Positions 9,701-19,041 of a DNA stretch of 64,000 nt are shown piece by piece (the first letter of the stretch is position 1; each line of letters opens with the position of its first letter). The notes under the pieces were generated by a model. The model worked only from the letters and a program-made list of their open reading frames with translations. It did not search any database and had not been told where the DNA came from. Made by a program: the position numbers and the translations under genes. Where the stretch lies: NCBI RefSeq assembly GCF_014646895.1, contig NZ_BMOD01000002.1, forward strand, positions 124,001 to 188,000, written 5' to 3'. Source of the stretch: Deinococcus roseus (GTDB taxonomy: Bacteria; Deinococcota; Deinococci; Deinococcales; Deinococcaceae).

Positions 9701-10825
9701 GCCAAACAGGAAGGACCCCAGAGGTTTCAGGGCCAGTTCTGGTGCCCCTGCCGGGTCGCTGAGTTTGCCCAGCAGCAGCTTGAAGCCTTCAAACAGGTCG
9801 GCGTGTCGGGTGCCCCGGATTCGCTGTGCAAGGGTGCGAAGGCGCTTGGTGGAGTAGTAGAGGTCGTAAAGCTCTTTTGCTTCCTGTGGGGCTTTGGGGT
9901 CCAGCAGCACATCCCGGTCTTCGGCAACGAACAAAAAGAGCAGGCGGTACACCATCCGTAAGACCTGACGGTAGTACTCCCGTTTGTCCAGGGTGCCCTT
10001 CTTGAGCTTGTCGCGCAAAGCGGTGTTCTCTGGGTGCTGGATGAATCCGGTCCCCAGTTCATTAATGGCCTGCTCCACCCCGTTTCGAAGGGTGTCCAGT
10101 GCCCGCTTGCCGAACTCCTGGCCTTTTTGCGCCCAGCTTTCCAGAATGAACTTGTTGGGGTCTTCCCCTTCCACCCTGGACTGGTGGCACAGCATGTACA
10201 GCAAGATGAAGTCCGAGTAGGCTTTCTCTTCAAACAGCGTTTCCAGGTCAAATTCGATGTAGGCCTGACGGGACACGCTGGCGTTGTCTCTGAGCAGGCG
10301 CAGTTTCAGGCCATTGGAGACAATGCCCCACAAGTGGTCTTCGCTGCGGTTCAGAAAGTCTTGCATCAACGAGTGGGGGCTGCTTTTGGCAGCTCCGGTG
10401 GCCCCAGCCGTGCGCTTGTCCAGCTCGAATCGGAAACTGACCAGGTGCAAAGGCAGCTTGCCCCACAGGTGCGAGATGGAATAGGTCTGGTTGCCGATTT
10501 CGATGGGCCTGCTGGCCGGAATGCGCCCATAACCCAGTTCCTGAAAGAGGGGCAGCAGCAAACCTTCTCTGGTGAGGGTGGTCCCCTGGTCATGCTCTGA
10601 CAGGTTGGAGCGGCGAATCTGGAAGTTCATCCAGACGGTCAGCATGCGGTTCCAAACCCGTCCGATGGCCTCAGACAGCTTCTCCCCTTCCAGCAGGTGG
10701 TAATCGGTGGGTTTCAGGGCAGGAATGTCTTTGTCTCCACCAGAAATGCGGGCCAGGAAGTCTGCGGAAATCAGGGCACCTTCGGTTTTGATGTTTTGAA
10801 AAAGGGTTTTCTGGGCAGATTTCAT
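6800..10825 (-). CDS. drmMI: Eco57I/PglX-like adenine DNA methylase (DrmMI-like)
   Basis: 1341 residues, predicted N6-adenine methyltransferase of the COG1002 type, as in class 1 DISARM. Visible motifs: GSYYTP near 456-461, SAM-binding motif I VVDPAAGSGHF at 491-501, a 'NCIYAVDYNEMAVELCKVALW' motif II region near 538-558, and catalytic NPPW at 780-783 in a 'FDVVLGNPPWEKVK' setting. The C-terminal 500 residues probably recognise the target. No clear PD-(D/E)XK motif was found in the N-terminus, unlike type IIG enzymes that also cut. It starts 12 bases after the DrmD-like stop, with AGAGGA upstream. It is expected to mark self DNA; a BREX or type IIG role is the alternative. Confidence 0.8.
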   Translation of the reverse strand: MKSAQKTLFQNIKTEGALISADFLARISGGDKDIPALKPTDYHLLEGEKLSEAIGRVWNRMLTVWMNFQIRRSNLSEHDQGTTLTREGLLLPLFQELGYGRIPASRPIEIGNQTYSISHLWGKLPLHLVSFRFELDKRTAGATGAAKSSPHSLMQDFLNRSEDHLWGIVSNGLKLRLLRDNASVSRQAYIEFDLETLFEEKAYSDFILLYMLCHQSRVEGEDPNKFILESWAQKGQEFGKRALDTLRNGVEQAINELGTGFIQHPENTALRDKLKKGTLDKREYYRQVLRMVYRLLFLFVAEDRDVLLDPKAPQEAKELYDLYYSTKRLRTLAQRIRGTRHADLFEGFKLLLGKLSDPAGAPELALKPLGSFLFGDTSTPDLNTAKISNQMFLGAIRSISVTQDQGVLKAVDYKNLGSEEFGSVYESLLELVPEVNLDAGYFKLTTLAGNERKTTGSYYTPTSLIEVVLDEALNPKLDECQTVEALLNLKVVDPAAGSGHFLIAAAHRIARRVAQKRTGETEPAPEVTREALWDVVRNCIYAVDYNEMAVELCKVALWMEAMEPGKPLSFLDHHIKHGNSLMGTRPDLMWVKEKVVNKKAAVRDREHEETILAVPEGAFVALTGDDRTRVSALKKQNNQERQDAVRAVQGQMGLFSSNELDFKALERAFQDLNRKGNDSMEQVLEQASQYDRLTHDTLYQKMHLLADAWCAAFTIPKTGKEPAITTATLNQMLSTDEPDIFLGATIDAVQQERDQYSFFHWFLEFPEVQAQGGFDVVLGNPPWEKVKLEEKQFFASRDDSIANALNAAERGRRIQALNDQQLAQKHGYTYEPVLYNAYLQALHEAEAFSGFLRNSGVYPLTGGGDVNTYQVFSELARTAMGKRGNVGIIVPTGIATDDGNKEFFADLVGTGQLAALLDFENREGLFPGVHRSYKFSVLVLTAKASTKPAKLTFFAGNTNQLKDQQRVFSLTPQEFKLLNPNTLTCPVFRTKQDAELTKKIYRNSKVLMQDDGDLNPWQNKFLRHLDMSNDSGLFKTQPDADDVPLYEAKLFWHFDHRFSTYDGAVTRDVLPAEHADPTYRVSPRYWVERQEVLNRLVQTDKNGAITWQWKRKWYVAFRDITNATNERTAIFSFLPQHGVGHTAPLMLPEVSAALLPALVGNANSLVLDYIARQKVGGTHLTYGYLKQFPFKTPYQYSLPDLEFITPRVLELSYTNWELAPLAQDVMAEAPAEVQEAILAQHQENGGHPDTPPEWATDPYPFPPFKWNEDRRALLRAELDAYYAKLYGLERDELEYILDPQSVMGEDFPGETFRVLKEKEIRQLGEYRTMRLVLEAWDRLEA

Positions 10826-10837
10826 TCAGGTGTCCTC

Positions 10838-13654
10838 TTACTGGGGGAGGTAAACGTAAGTGCCAACGATGTCCACAGGCAAGATGGGCTTCGTGCTGTA
10901 CCTGTATTTCAGGCTGGCAGCGCTGCGCACCCTCTGGTGTGCCTCCAGAAGCAGCCTGGCCCGTTCCTCGGCCCGTTCATTCAGGTGAGGGGTGAAGGTG
11001 TGAAGGTTCCCCAGCAGATTTTCCAGAAAGCGCTTTGCCCGCTCTGGTTCAACACTTCCGGTGGGCACCACGTCCAGCAGTTTGCGGGCTTCCTGTTCTG
11101 AGAGCCATTGAGGGTTGGTGGGGGCACCGTTGAAGCCAAGGGTGTAAACCTCCTCGGCCAGCTGCTGGTTTGTATCGCGGTCCCCGGTGGTCGCCTGCGT
11201 GATGAGGTGGTATCGGAAACGGGCCACCAGCAGCACGGTGGGTTTTGTGACCTGTGAGGTCACGGTCACACTGGCCCGTTTGGCTTCTCCGCTTGATAGG
11301 GGGTCCAGTGCGCTGTCCATCAAGTGGGTCGCCAGTGCTTCCACAAACGGGTGTGTGCGGGACAGGTACGTTTCATCATCGGCAACGGGCAAAGCAAAAC
11401 GGGCTTTCTCTGGCACTTCACCGAGGGCGTCTTTCAGGGCTCTGGGGAGTTCTCTGGTGTCGAAGGTGTAAGCACCATCTGAGGTTCTGGTGACGAATCC
11501 ACCGTGCAGCTTGAGGGTTTCGGTGACAAACTGCTCAACGTTCACCCCAGAGCCAATCGCTGAGCGCACCGAGTCGAGTTCCAGAGACACCTCCTCGACC
11601 TTGACCCCTTGCTGGGCGAACATGGTTCTGGAGCGTTTCTCCCTTTCGACGGTGTTGTCCCACATCACGTCGATGGCTTTGAATTCGCTGTCGAAGAGCA
11701 TCCCTTGCTGGTGGGTTTTGCTGTCCCGCATGAGGAGGCCAGAGAGCACAGCTTGCACCACCTGGTCATTGTCCACAGGCACCGGAACGCTGATGCCCAG
11801 TGAGCTGCGGATGCGCTTGTGCTTCTTAATCAGCACGTCCAGCACAATGCCGTCCACGGGGTTGTTGGTGCCGTAGTAGGTGATGACCTTGACCTGCTTG
11901 CTGGGCTGACCGTAACGGTCCACGCGACCTTCCCGTTGCTCATGGCGGGTGGGGTTCCAGCTGAGGTCGTAGTGCAGCACCGCAGAGAAGGCATGCTGCA
12001 GGTTGATGCCTTCCGAGAGGCAATCGGTGGCGACCAGCACCCGTTTTCTGGCATGAGAAAGCTCAGAAACGCGCATTTCACGTTCCTGTGGGGTCAGTTT
12101 TCCGGTCACAGCGGTAACTTCCACATCCTTGCCCAGAGCACTTTGCAGGTGCTCTGCCACATACTCCGCAGTGTTGATGAAGCGGCAGAACACGATGGGT
12201 TGCAGGCCTTCAGCAAGCAGTTCTTTGACGGTTGGAATCAGCTTTTGCAGTTTGGTGTCCTGCTTGCCCTGAAACTGTTCGACTTCTCTGGCCAGGTCGC
12301 GCAGATATCGACGCTCGGTGTCTCCACTGTCAATTTCGGTTCCGGGGGTCAGGTCGTATTCCTGTTCGCTGTCGTCCTGGTCCAGCACACTGCGCTTGCC
12401 GATTTCCTCAATGTCCTGGTCGGTTTCGGCATCGGCAACAGCAGCACGGCTGCGCAAGGCAGCAGCGGCTGCAGCTGGGCTTGAACCCACTGAGCGCAGC
12501 AGGGACAGGGCGGCCCACCAGCGGATTCTCTGGTGTCGCTTCTCGATGGTTTCATCGCTGACCAGCTCACGGGCGTAAGCCAGCACTTTGTCGAGGAACT
12601 TCAGGTACTCCCCGGAGAGCTTGTAGGTGATGTCCGGGTTGGGTTCCAGGCGGTCAGGGAAAGGCGTGTCTTCCTGCATGAAGCTGCGGATGTCCTGCCT
12701 CTTGCGCTGCACCAGGTACTGGGCCAGTTTGCGCCGGACAGGCTCATTCTTCTCGCCGGACAGGTCATCTGGGAGGTTGTAGAAGTCCTTGTTGAGCACG
12801 GTCAGAAGAGACCGGAATGCCCCTTCGTTGCCGGAGTGGGGGGTGGCGGTCACCAGCAGGATGTGGCGCTCTTTTTCTTGTGCAAGTTCCTTGACCAGCT
12901 GGTGGCGCTGGTGCTGCCCGGTTTTACCCGTCACCCCTTCACCGGAGGCGCAAGTATGGGCTTCGTCGATGATGATGAATTCTGGTGCGGTGCGCAGAAA
13001 GTCTGTGCGGCGCTTCTCGGCCTTGATGTAGTCCATCGAGACCACTGTGAAAGGGTATCTGTCGAAGACTGTTTCATCCAGTCTCAGACCGTTTTCCAGC
13101 TTCTTGACGGTGCTGGACAGGACGCGCTCGGCTTCAATGTGGAATTTCTCCCGGAGTTCGGTCTGCCACTGCTCGGCGAGGTGCGGTGGGCACAGAACTG
13201 CGAAACGCTTGATTTCTCCCCGGTCCAGCAGCTCTCGCATGATGAGGATGGCCTCTACGGTCTTTCCCACTCCGACATCATCGGCAATGAGGAGCCGCGT
13301 CACGTCCTGCCTCAAAGCCAGCATGAGCGGTACGAACTGGTACGGCCTTGGTTCCACAGCAATGCGGGCAAAAGAGCGAAAGGGTCCTGAAGCAGCCCTG
13401 GAAGACAGCCTGACGGCCTCACGCAGCAAGCGACCAGAGCGGTAATCTCCAAGGTCACTGGATGCCGGTGGGGCGAATGTGGCAGGCTCTACAGACTCCA
13501 GGCCGGTATGAATGCGGGTGGTTTCTTCGTCCGTGCCCCCGATGGGTTTGACGTGCAAAACAGTGCTGTTTCCGCCGGGCAACACCACCCATTCGCGGCC
13601 TCTGGCCCGCACCAGCGAACCGATGGTGAATTCATTGTGCTGTGTGGCAGTCAT
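10838..13654 (-). CDS. drmD: DrmD-like SNF2-family helicase
   Basis: 938 residues from the ATG at 13654, chosen because GAGGAG lies six bases upstream; an in-frame ATG at 13717 overlaps the previous gene. Superfamily 2 motifs in order: [14 protein letters not shown] (Q-motif region), Walker A DDVGVGKT (about 125-132), [17 protein letters not shown] in [17 protein letters not shown], then the C-lobe with [11 protein letters not shown] and [10 protein letters not shown]. The phrasing around motif I and 'VLCPPHL-QW' is typical of DrmD of DISARM class 1. It presumably translocates on phage DNA together with the neighbouring methylase and giant helicase. Confidence 0.78.
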   Translation of the reverse strand: MTATQHNEFTIGSLVRARGREWVVLPGGNSTVLHVKPIGGTDEETTRIHTGLESVEPATFAPPASSDLGDYRSGRLLREAVRLSSRAASGPFRSFARIAVEPRPYQFVPLMLALRQDVTRLLIADDVGVGKTVEAILIMRELLDRGEIKRFAVLCPPHLAEQWQTELREKFHIEAERVLSSTVKKLENGLRLDETVFDRYPFTVVSMDYIKAEKRRTDFLRTAPEFIIIDEAHTCASGEGVTGKTGQHQRHQLVKELAQEKERHILLVTATPHSGNEGAFRSLLTVLNKDFYNLPDDLSGEKNEPVRRKLAQYLVQRKRQDIRSFMQEDTPFPDRLEPNPDITYKLSGEYLKFLDKVLAYARELVSDETIEKRHQRIRWWAALSLLRSVGSSPAAAAAALRSRAAVADAETDQDIEEIGKRSVLDQDDSEQEYDLTPGTEIDSGDTERRYLRDLAREVEQFQGKQDTKLQKLIPTVKELLAEGLQPIVFCRFINTAEYVAEHLQSALGKDVEVTAVTGKLTPQEREMRVSELSHARKRVLVATDCLSEGINLQHAFSAVLHYDLSWNPTRHEQREGRVDRYGQPSKQVKVITYYGTNNPVDGIVLDVLIKKHKRIRSSLGISVPVPVDNDQVVQAVLSGLLMRDSKTHQQGMLFDSEFKAIDVMWDNTVEREKRSRTMFAQQGVKVEEVSLELDSVRSAIGSGVNVEQFVTETLKLHGGFVTRTSDGAYTFDTRELPRALKDALGEVPEKARFALPVADDETYLSRTHPFVEALATHLMDSALDPLSSGEAKRASVTVTSQVTKPTVLLVARFRYHLITQATTGDRDTNQQLAEEVYTLGFNGAPTNPQWLSEQEARKLLDVVPTGSVEPERAKRFLENLLGNLHTFTPHLNERAEERARLLLEAHQRVRSAASLKYRYSTKPILPVDIVGTYVYLPQ

Positions 13655-13664
13655 TGGGTGCTCC

Positions 13665-16600
13665 TCATGCTTTTTGAGTGACCCCGAAGATGTTCGGGTG
13701 GGCTTTGACGATTTCAAACCAGTCGGCTTCGTGGTGGAAGCGAATCACGTTGTAGCCCATTTCCCACATCAGGCAATCGGTGCACTGCTCGTCTCTGGCC
13801 TGATGCTCCAGGTAATCGTGGGGTGGACCGTCCACATAGATGGCAACACGGCTTTTCTCGTAGGAGAAGTCCAGGCGGGTGTTGCACTCCGGGATGTACT
13901 TCTGGGCGTCACTGGGCAATGCGAGGCCATTGTCACGCAAGAACCGCAAGAAACGTTTCTCCAGTTCGGATTCACACAGTCGCTCCAGACGGCTGAAGTG
14001 GTCGTCTCTGGGTTGCTCGGTGGGTGAACTTTGCACCGATGCCATGGTGAGGTCCATCAGGTAGGGTTTGATGGTGTAGCGGTCCAGTTGGCGGTGGTAC
14101 CACTGGTTGGAGTAGCTCATCAGGCAGTCGTAACAGGCACTTTCACAGTCCTCTGTGGAGTGTTTGGAGTGGTGTTCATCTTGCCCGGTGATGGGGTCGA
14201 AGTGGCACAGCTCCAGGGCCTGACGGGCCACCCTGGCTATGGCTTGTGGGTCAGTCACCACCTGTCTCAAGACCCCTGCACCCCCTTCGGCAGCTTCATA
14301 CAGGAGGATGTGCTGCGGGGTGCGGCTGTTGGGCAGCAGTTCAGCGGCCAGTTCGTTGTCTTCGAGCTGGTACTCCAGCTGAACGGCAATCTTCAGGGCA
14401 GCCATCAAAGTGGCCCATTTGGTTTCGTCCATCTGGATGCGGGGCTGGTACAGAAGGCTGTTCTTGCGGTCCTGAACGAACGGAATCACGCGGGCTGTCT
14501 TGCGTCCTTGCATGATTTGCTCGTTGGCATCGTCCGGCGCGAAGTTGTTGCTGTCTTTAATCCAGTAACCCCGCTCCTGGTCGAGCAAGAAGCCCAGCAC
14601 ATCTAAATTGGTGCGCTGCCTCCAGCCGAGATTGATGCGCCAGATGTCCGTGGCCTGTGCATAAGACAGGGACGCCAGGTGAACGTCACCTGAATAAACT
14701 TCAGCAGTCTGGGTGGCCGTCTGGCTGGGGTTCTGTGCCGATTTGGGAAAGCGCACAGCAGTCAGCACCTCGTAACCGAGACGCACCCGTTCTTCTTCAT
14801 CACTGCTGATGCGCTCCCGGCGCTGGGTGCCCACGTTGGTCATGCGCAAGAGGGATTTGAGCGGAACCCCCAGAGGGGTCTTGCAGTGCTGACACACGTC
14901 CGGGCCACCCACCGCATCCACTTCATGCAGGTAGCCACACTGCTCACAGCGTTTGATGAGCTGGGTCTGCAGTTCATCTGCAGCTCCAGGAGACAGAAGC
15001 ACCTTGTTGATGACATACTTGTTCCCCTCAAAATACAGAACGGAGTGCGGACCGAACTCTGTGATGGCCAGAAAGCGCGGTCTGGACAGGGCATCTTCTT
15101 TGGTTTTGTGCTTGCGTCTTGCAGAAATGAATGCAGAGAGGGGCAGGCGAGGGAAGCTGTACCCTGGCAGGAAACCTTCAGAGGCGAAGAACCTGTAGCT
15201 TGAAAAATCCCCCTGCCCGTTGCCCTGGTTGTTCTCCTGCAGAAGTTCAATCTGGCTTTCCGCCTGCGCCCGCAGGGCCTTGGCCTGGTTTTTGTCATTG
15301 GTGCTGCGGCTGGCATCCAGGATGATTTTGTTGGCGGTTTCGATTTGCGCCCTGGCACTGCGGTACAGTTCACGCCATCTGTTGCAGGCCTGGTCCAGCA
15401 TGTCCGGGGCCTGGCGCAGCACGTCGGCAAGCCAGTTCGGGTGGTACCACTGGGCGTTTTTCAGTTCATCCGAGAGGCTCTCCATCACCCGTTCGGCGCG
15501 AACCATGGCACGCAAACGTGCCTTCTCGTTGTTGATGGCATCTTTGACGTGGTCCAGCAGCTTCAGGCTGGGATTCTCTCCATTCAAATCCAGCACGTCT
15601 TTGAGGGTCCGTCCAAGCTTCACCTTGGTTTCGCTTATCCAGATGGCCTGAATGTGGGAGCGGAGCAGGTCCTCGTTGCCAAGGTCAATGCGGGGTGGAT
15701 TCACCACTCCTTGCACCATGCGTGCAGGTCTACGGAAGAAGAAGGCGTCATGGGAGTTCCCGGTGCTGGCATAGGTGAACACCAAGGCAGGTTGACCGCT
15801 GCGCCCTGCCCGCCCTGAGCGCTGGGCGTAATTGGCTGGCGTTGGTGGCACGTTTCTGAGGCCCACCACGTTGAGGGTGGAGATGTCCACGCCAAGCTCC
15901 ATGGTTGGAGAGCAGTACATGATGGGGAGTGTCCCGGCCCGGAAGTCCTCTTCACGTTCCATGCGCAGCTCTGCCGGGACTTGCGCCGTGTGCTCTTTGG
16001 CTTCCACACCCACCAGGTTGCGTGCAGTGAGGGTGTAGAAGGTCTTGAAGAAATCATTGACCTGTGTGTTCCACTGTAGTTTGGTGCGAACCCGTAGGGG
16101 GTCTTGTTGAACGCTGAGGCCCTTGCCGGGTTTCCAGATGAGGGCGGAACTGAGCACCTGATAACCATGCTGGTCGTCGACTTTCTCGACAATGCCTGCC
16201 ACACAAAGCACATCCAGCAGGTCTTTGATGACCCGTTCAGAGTCTTCCACCGTGACGGTGTAGTAGGACGTCAGTCCACTGGCTTTGCGCAGGTACTGTC
16301 CGAACGCACTGCGACTGGACAGGAAGGTGAGTTCCCCAGAGTCTCCTCGCTGACGGGAGCGGGGGTAGACGATGCTGGAGAACTCCAGTTTCTCATTTTC
16401 GTCAATGGACCACGGTGCCACGAGGTACTGGCTGCTGCGGGCCGCAAGGCGTTCCTGGTAATTCTTGTCCAGGTAATCGACTTTGATGGCCAGGGAGCGG
16501 CGCATCAGGTCCAGCAGAATACACAGGATGCGCTCCCGCAACTCTGGTGGAGCGGCCACCAGGGCAGAGTGTTTGCCTTGCCATTCTTCAGTGGCGGCTG

Positions 16601-18899
16601 CCAGTTCAGAGAGAGACATGTACTCAATGCGCAGCAAATCCACCTGTTCCAGGTTGGGAGCAGTGATGCGCCAGCCGCGCTTCAAATCCCGGTAGATGCG
16701 GTACCCCAGCACATCCCGCAGTGCTTTTTCGGTTTCGTGTTTCTGGGCAAACTTCACTTCCGGGTTGCTGGCGTACTCGGAGAGGGGCAGGCTGAGGCTG
16801 CGGAAAACCGCCTGTGTGAGCTCATCGTGGGTCAGACCTTCTTCTCCAGCGTCACTGACCGCTTTGTAAATGGCTGCCCTCAGCAGGCCCGTTTCCACAA
16901 AATCATTGAGGTGCCCGGCTTGGAGGGAGGCATCCTGACGGTTGTCGGTGAACGACAGCAGTTTCTTGGCTTCATCGGAGAGGTCTGTTTCTTTCAGGCG
17001 AAGCACGGTGGACAGGGACAGGATGGTGGTGGCGGTGCTGCGGCCTTCGGAGCTGAGGGTGGACAGCTTGGCGAAGTCGTTTTTCATGCGGGCAGAGTAG
17101 GCCACACCGCAGTTTGGGCAGAACGGCAAAGGGCTTTTCAGATAGTGCCCCACACGGAGTTCTGGGTCCTTGTTGTGGGATTCGACTTCACGACCATCCA
17201 GGTAAAAGAAGATTTTTTCCGGGAGGCGTTTGCGTGCGTCTTTGCGGAGCATGCGCAGCAGACCATCAGACTCCACGTAATCATCAGGCAGGCGCTCCAG
17301 CACCCCCTGCTCATCATCTGGCCAGTCACCTAGGTACAGGAAGCCAGGTTCTGCACCAGGTTCGCTGATTTTGTCTTGCAGGCTGCGTGGAATGAACACC
17401 TTGCTGGAAGCCGAAAGGGGCTTGCGCCACACCGTGTAATGCTCCTGCCCGCACTCCCGGCAAAATGCCAGAGGCATCAATACTTTGTCCCGCTCTCCGG
17501 GCTTGAACTGCTGGGCTTGAATGGTCAAGTATCGCTCGAATTCGTCTTCCAGGGTGGCATACACGGTGTCCCCCCGACTGACGAACTGGTGCAGTCGGAA
17601 AGCAAACGCCCGGAGTTTGGTATTGGGATTGAAGGTCTGGTAACCAGCGAGCAGGCACTTCTGAATGGCCTGCTCGCACAGGGTCTGGCTCTCACCGGTG
17701 AGCAAGGAAAGCTTGCGACCTGTTCCTTCTGGCCCGGAGATGGGTTGTGGCACCTGACGGGTCAGGCGGCCTTCTTGCAGGCGGAGGCCCAATGTGCCCT
17801 CCACCCAGCGGGCCAGTGGGTCAGCAATAAAGCCCTCGAAATTATGGGAAAAGTCACGGCCTGAACGGATGCGCTCCGCCAGCAACCTCACCTGCACAGG
17901 GTCCTCTTCATCAAAAGGCTCGGTGGTGCGCCGCAGGGTCTCACCAATCACGTTCTCAGGCTTCACTTCCGAGCCAAAGAGCCGGGAAGCCACTTCCGCC
18001 ACGGTCCGCTTCTGGTCCAGAAGGGTTCCAGTGGAACTCATGGTGGCCGAAGTACCAACGCAAATCACATCTGGGGCATCCAGACGGTCTTTCAAACGCC
18101 TGACCAGCAAGGCCACATCTGCCCCTTGCCGTCCACGGTAGGTGTGGAGTTCATCAAGCACCAGGAACCGCAAGTTCTGCGCTCCACCCAGTACATGGCG
18201 GTCCTCAATGCGCGTCAGCAGGAGGTCAGCCATGACGTAGTTGGTCAATAAAATGTCTGGCGGATTGTTGCGAATCTGTTCCCGTTCATCTTCTTTTTCC
18301 TGCCCGGTGTACCGGGCGAAGGTCACCGGGCGCTGTCCAGCAGGGTAACCCAGCTCCAGGAATTTCTCCAGCTCGATTTTCTGGCTGTTCGCCAGGGCGT
18401 TCATGGGGTAGATGATGATGGCTTTGGTGCCCTTGCCGCTGCCGTTTTTGAGAATGTGATTGACAATCGGCAGGATGTAAGTCAGGGACTTCCCGCTCCC
18501 CGTCCCGGTGGTCACAATGTAGTTTTCATTGTTGCTGGCAATGCGGATGGCTTCCGTCTGGTGGCGGTGCAAGGACAGCAAGGGACCATCAAATTTGTCC
18601 TGGGTTTTGATGCGGAAAATCGACTGGCACTCCTCGTGCAGCACCCCCTGACGGATGAGGTCCATGATGCTTTCACCAGGCTCGAAGGTGGGGTTGAGTT
18701 GCACAAGGGCTTCTGGCCAGTACGCCCCACTGTCCAGTTGCTGTTTGACGAAAGTGCTGATGCGCTCATCCGAGATGCGCAGGAAACTCTGCACGTACTC
18801 CCGGTAATCGGCAACCAATTGACGTTTCAGCTCGAAGACATTCATGTTGCTAAAGCCACCTCGTCCTGATGACGACAGGTTTTGACGCTCCTGCCGCAT
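13665..18899 (-). CDS. Giant DEAD/DEAH helicase with DUF1998 and C-terminal nuclease-like domain
   Basis: Up to 1744 residues; an ATG at 18845 after GAGGTGG would give 1726. N-lobe: TGTGSGKS (131-138), YPMNALANSQ, DELHTYRGRQGAD (DEAD-box equivalent at 249-252), GTSATM. C-lobe: LGVDISTLN, QRSGRAGRSG. Zinc-type cysteine clusters follow (CRECG, FCPNCG, CEQCG with CQHC), and a DUF1998 ending CESACYDCLMSYSNQ. The last 120 residues (RLDFSY, then AIYVDGPPHD, then GYNVIRFH) resemble a Vsr/DUF559-like PD-(D/E)XK nuclease. It combines features of DISARM DrmA plus DrmB, and of Druantia DruE, in one chain. First gene of the minus-strand operon. Confidence 0.8.
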   Translation of the reverse strand: MRQERQNLSSSGRGGFSNMNVFELKRQLVADYREYVQSFLRISDERISTFVKQQLDSGAYWPEALVQLNPTFEPGESIMDLIRQGVLHEECQSIFRIKTQDKFDGPLLSLHRHQTEAIRIASNNENYIVTTGTGSGKSLTYILPIVNHILKNGSGKGTKAIIIYPMNALANSQKIELEKFLELGYPAGQRPVTFARYTGQEKEDEREQIRNNPPDILLTNYVMADLLLTRIEDRHVLGGAQNLRFLVLDELHTYRGRQGADVALLVRRLKDRLDAPDVICVGTSATMSSTGTLLDQKRTVAEVASRLFGSEVKPENVIGETLRRTTEPFDEEDPVQVRLLAERIRSGRDFSHNFEGFIADPLARWVEGTLGLRLQEGRLTRQVPQPISGPEGTGRKLSLLTGESQTLCEQAIQKCLLAGYQTFNPNTKLRAFAFRLHQFVSRGDTVYATLEDEFERYLTIQAQQFKPGERDKVLMPLAFCRECGQEHYTVWRKPLSASSKVFIPRSLQDKISEPGAEPGFLYLGDWPDDEQGVLERLPDDYVESDGLLRMLRKDARKRLPEKIFFYLDGREVESHNKDPELRVGHYLKSPLPFCPNCGVAYSARMKNDFAKLSTLSSEGRSTATTILSLSTVLRLKETDLSDEAKKLLSFTDNRQDASLQAGHLNDFVETGLLRAAIYKAVSDAGEEGLTHDELTQAVFRSLSLPLSEYASNPEVKFAQKHETEKALRDVLGYRIYRDLKRGWRITAPNLEQVDLLRIEYMSLSELAAATEEWQGKHSALVAAPPELRERILCILLDLMRRSLAIKVDYLDKNYQERLAARSSQYLVAPWSIDENEKLEFSSIVYPRSRQRGDSGELTFLSSRSAFGQYLRKASGLTSYYTVTVEDSERVIKDLLDVLCVAGIVEKVDDQHGYQVLSSALIWKPGKGLSVQQDPLRVRTKLQWNTQVNDFFKTFYTLTARNLVGVEAKEHTAQVPAELRMEREEDFRAGTLPIMYCSPTMELGVDISTLNVVGLRNVPPTPANYAQRSGRAGRSGQPALVFTYASTGNSHDAFFFRRPARMVQGVVNPPRIDLGNEDLLRSHIQAIWISETKVKLGRTLKDVLDLNGENPSLKLLDHVKDAINNEKARLRAMVRAERVMESLSDELKNAQWYHPNWLADVLRQAPDMLDQACNRWRELYRSARAQIETANKIILDASRSTNDKNQAKALRAQAESQIELLQENNQGNGQGDFSSYRFFASEGFLPGYSFPRLPLSAFISARRKHKTKEDALSRPRFLAITEFGPHSVLYFEGNKYVINKVLLSPGAADELQTQLIKRCEQCGYLHEVDAVGGPDVCQHCKTPLGVPLKSLLRMTNVGTQRRERISSDEEERVRLGYEVLTAVRFPKSAQNPSQTATQTAEVYSGDVHLASLSYAQATDIWRINLGWRQRTNLDVLGFLLDQERGYWIKDSNNFAPDDANEQIMQGRKTARVIPFVQDRKNSLLYQPRIQMDETKWATLMAALKIAVQLEYQLEDNELAAELLPNSRTPQHILLYEAAEGGAGVLRQVVTDPQAIARVARQALELCHFDPITGQDEHHSKHSTEDCESACYDCLMSYSNQWYHRQLDRYTIKPYLMDLTMASVQSSPTEQPRDDHFSRLERLCESELEKRFLRFLRDNGLALPSDAQKYIPECNTRLDFSYEKSRVAIYVDGPPHDYLEHQARDEQCTDCLMWEMGYNVIRFHHEADWFEIVKAHPNIFGVTQKA

Positions 18900-19041
18900 G
18901 CTTTCAGCGTTCAGTTTATTCTAGAGGCGCACACTGTCACAAAACTCACACCGCACGGCATCCTAGGGATTTCCCCTAGTGCCACACGACAGGGCCTGAC
19001 GCACCTTTGGGCTACCATGAAACCAGACCCAGAGGCCAACC
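18900..19041. promoter_or_regulatory. Divergent promoter region between the helicase operon and mcrCB
   Basis: On the minus strand TAGAAT (18923-18918) is a good -10 box for the helicase operon, with a TTTTGT-like -35 about 15 bases upstream. In the middle lies the palindrome CTAGGG (18963-18968) / CCCTAG (18974-18979) with a five-base spacer, well placed for a regulator acting on both directions. AGAGG near 19029-19033 serves mcrC. Confidence 0.5.

Noticed and set aside
6800..18899. BREX system
   Set aside because: The methylase is PglX-like, but BrxC/PglY, PglZ, BrxA and BrxL homologues were not seen; DrmD and the DUF1998 helicase fit DISARM-type systems better.
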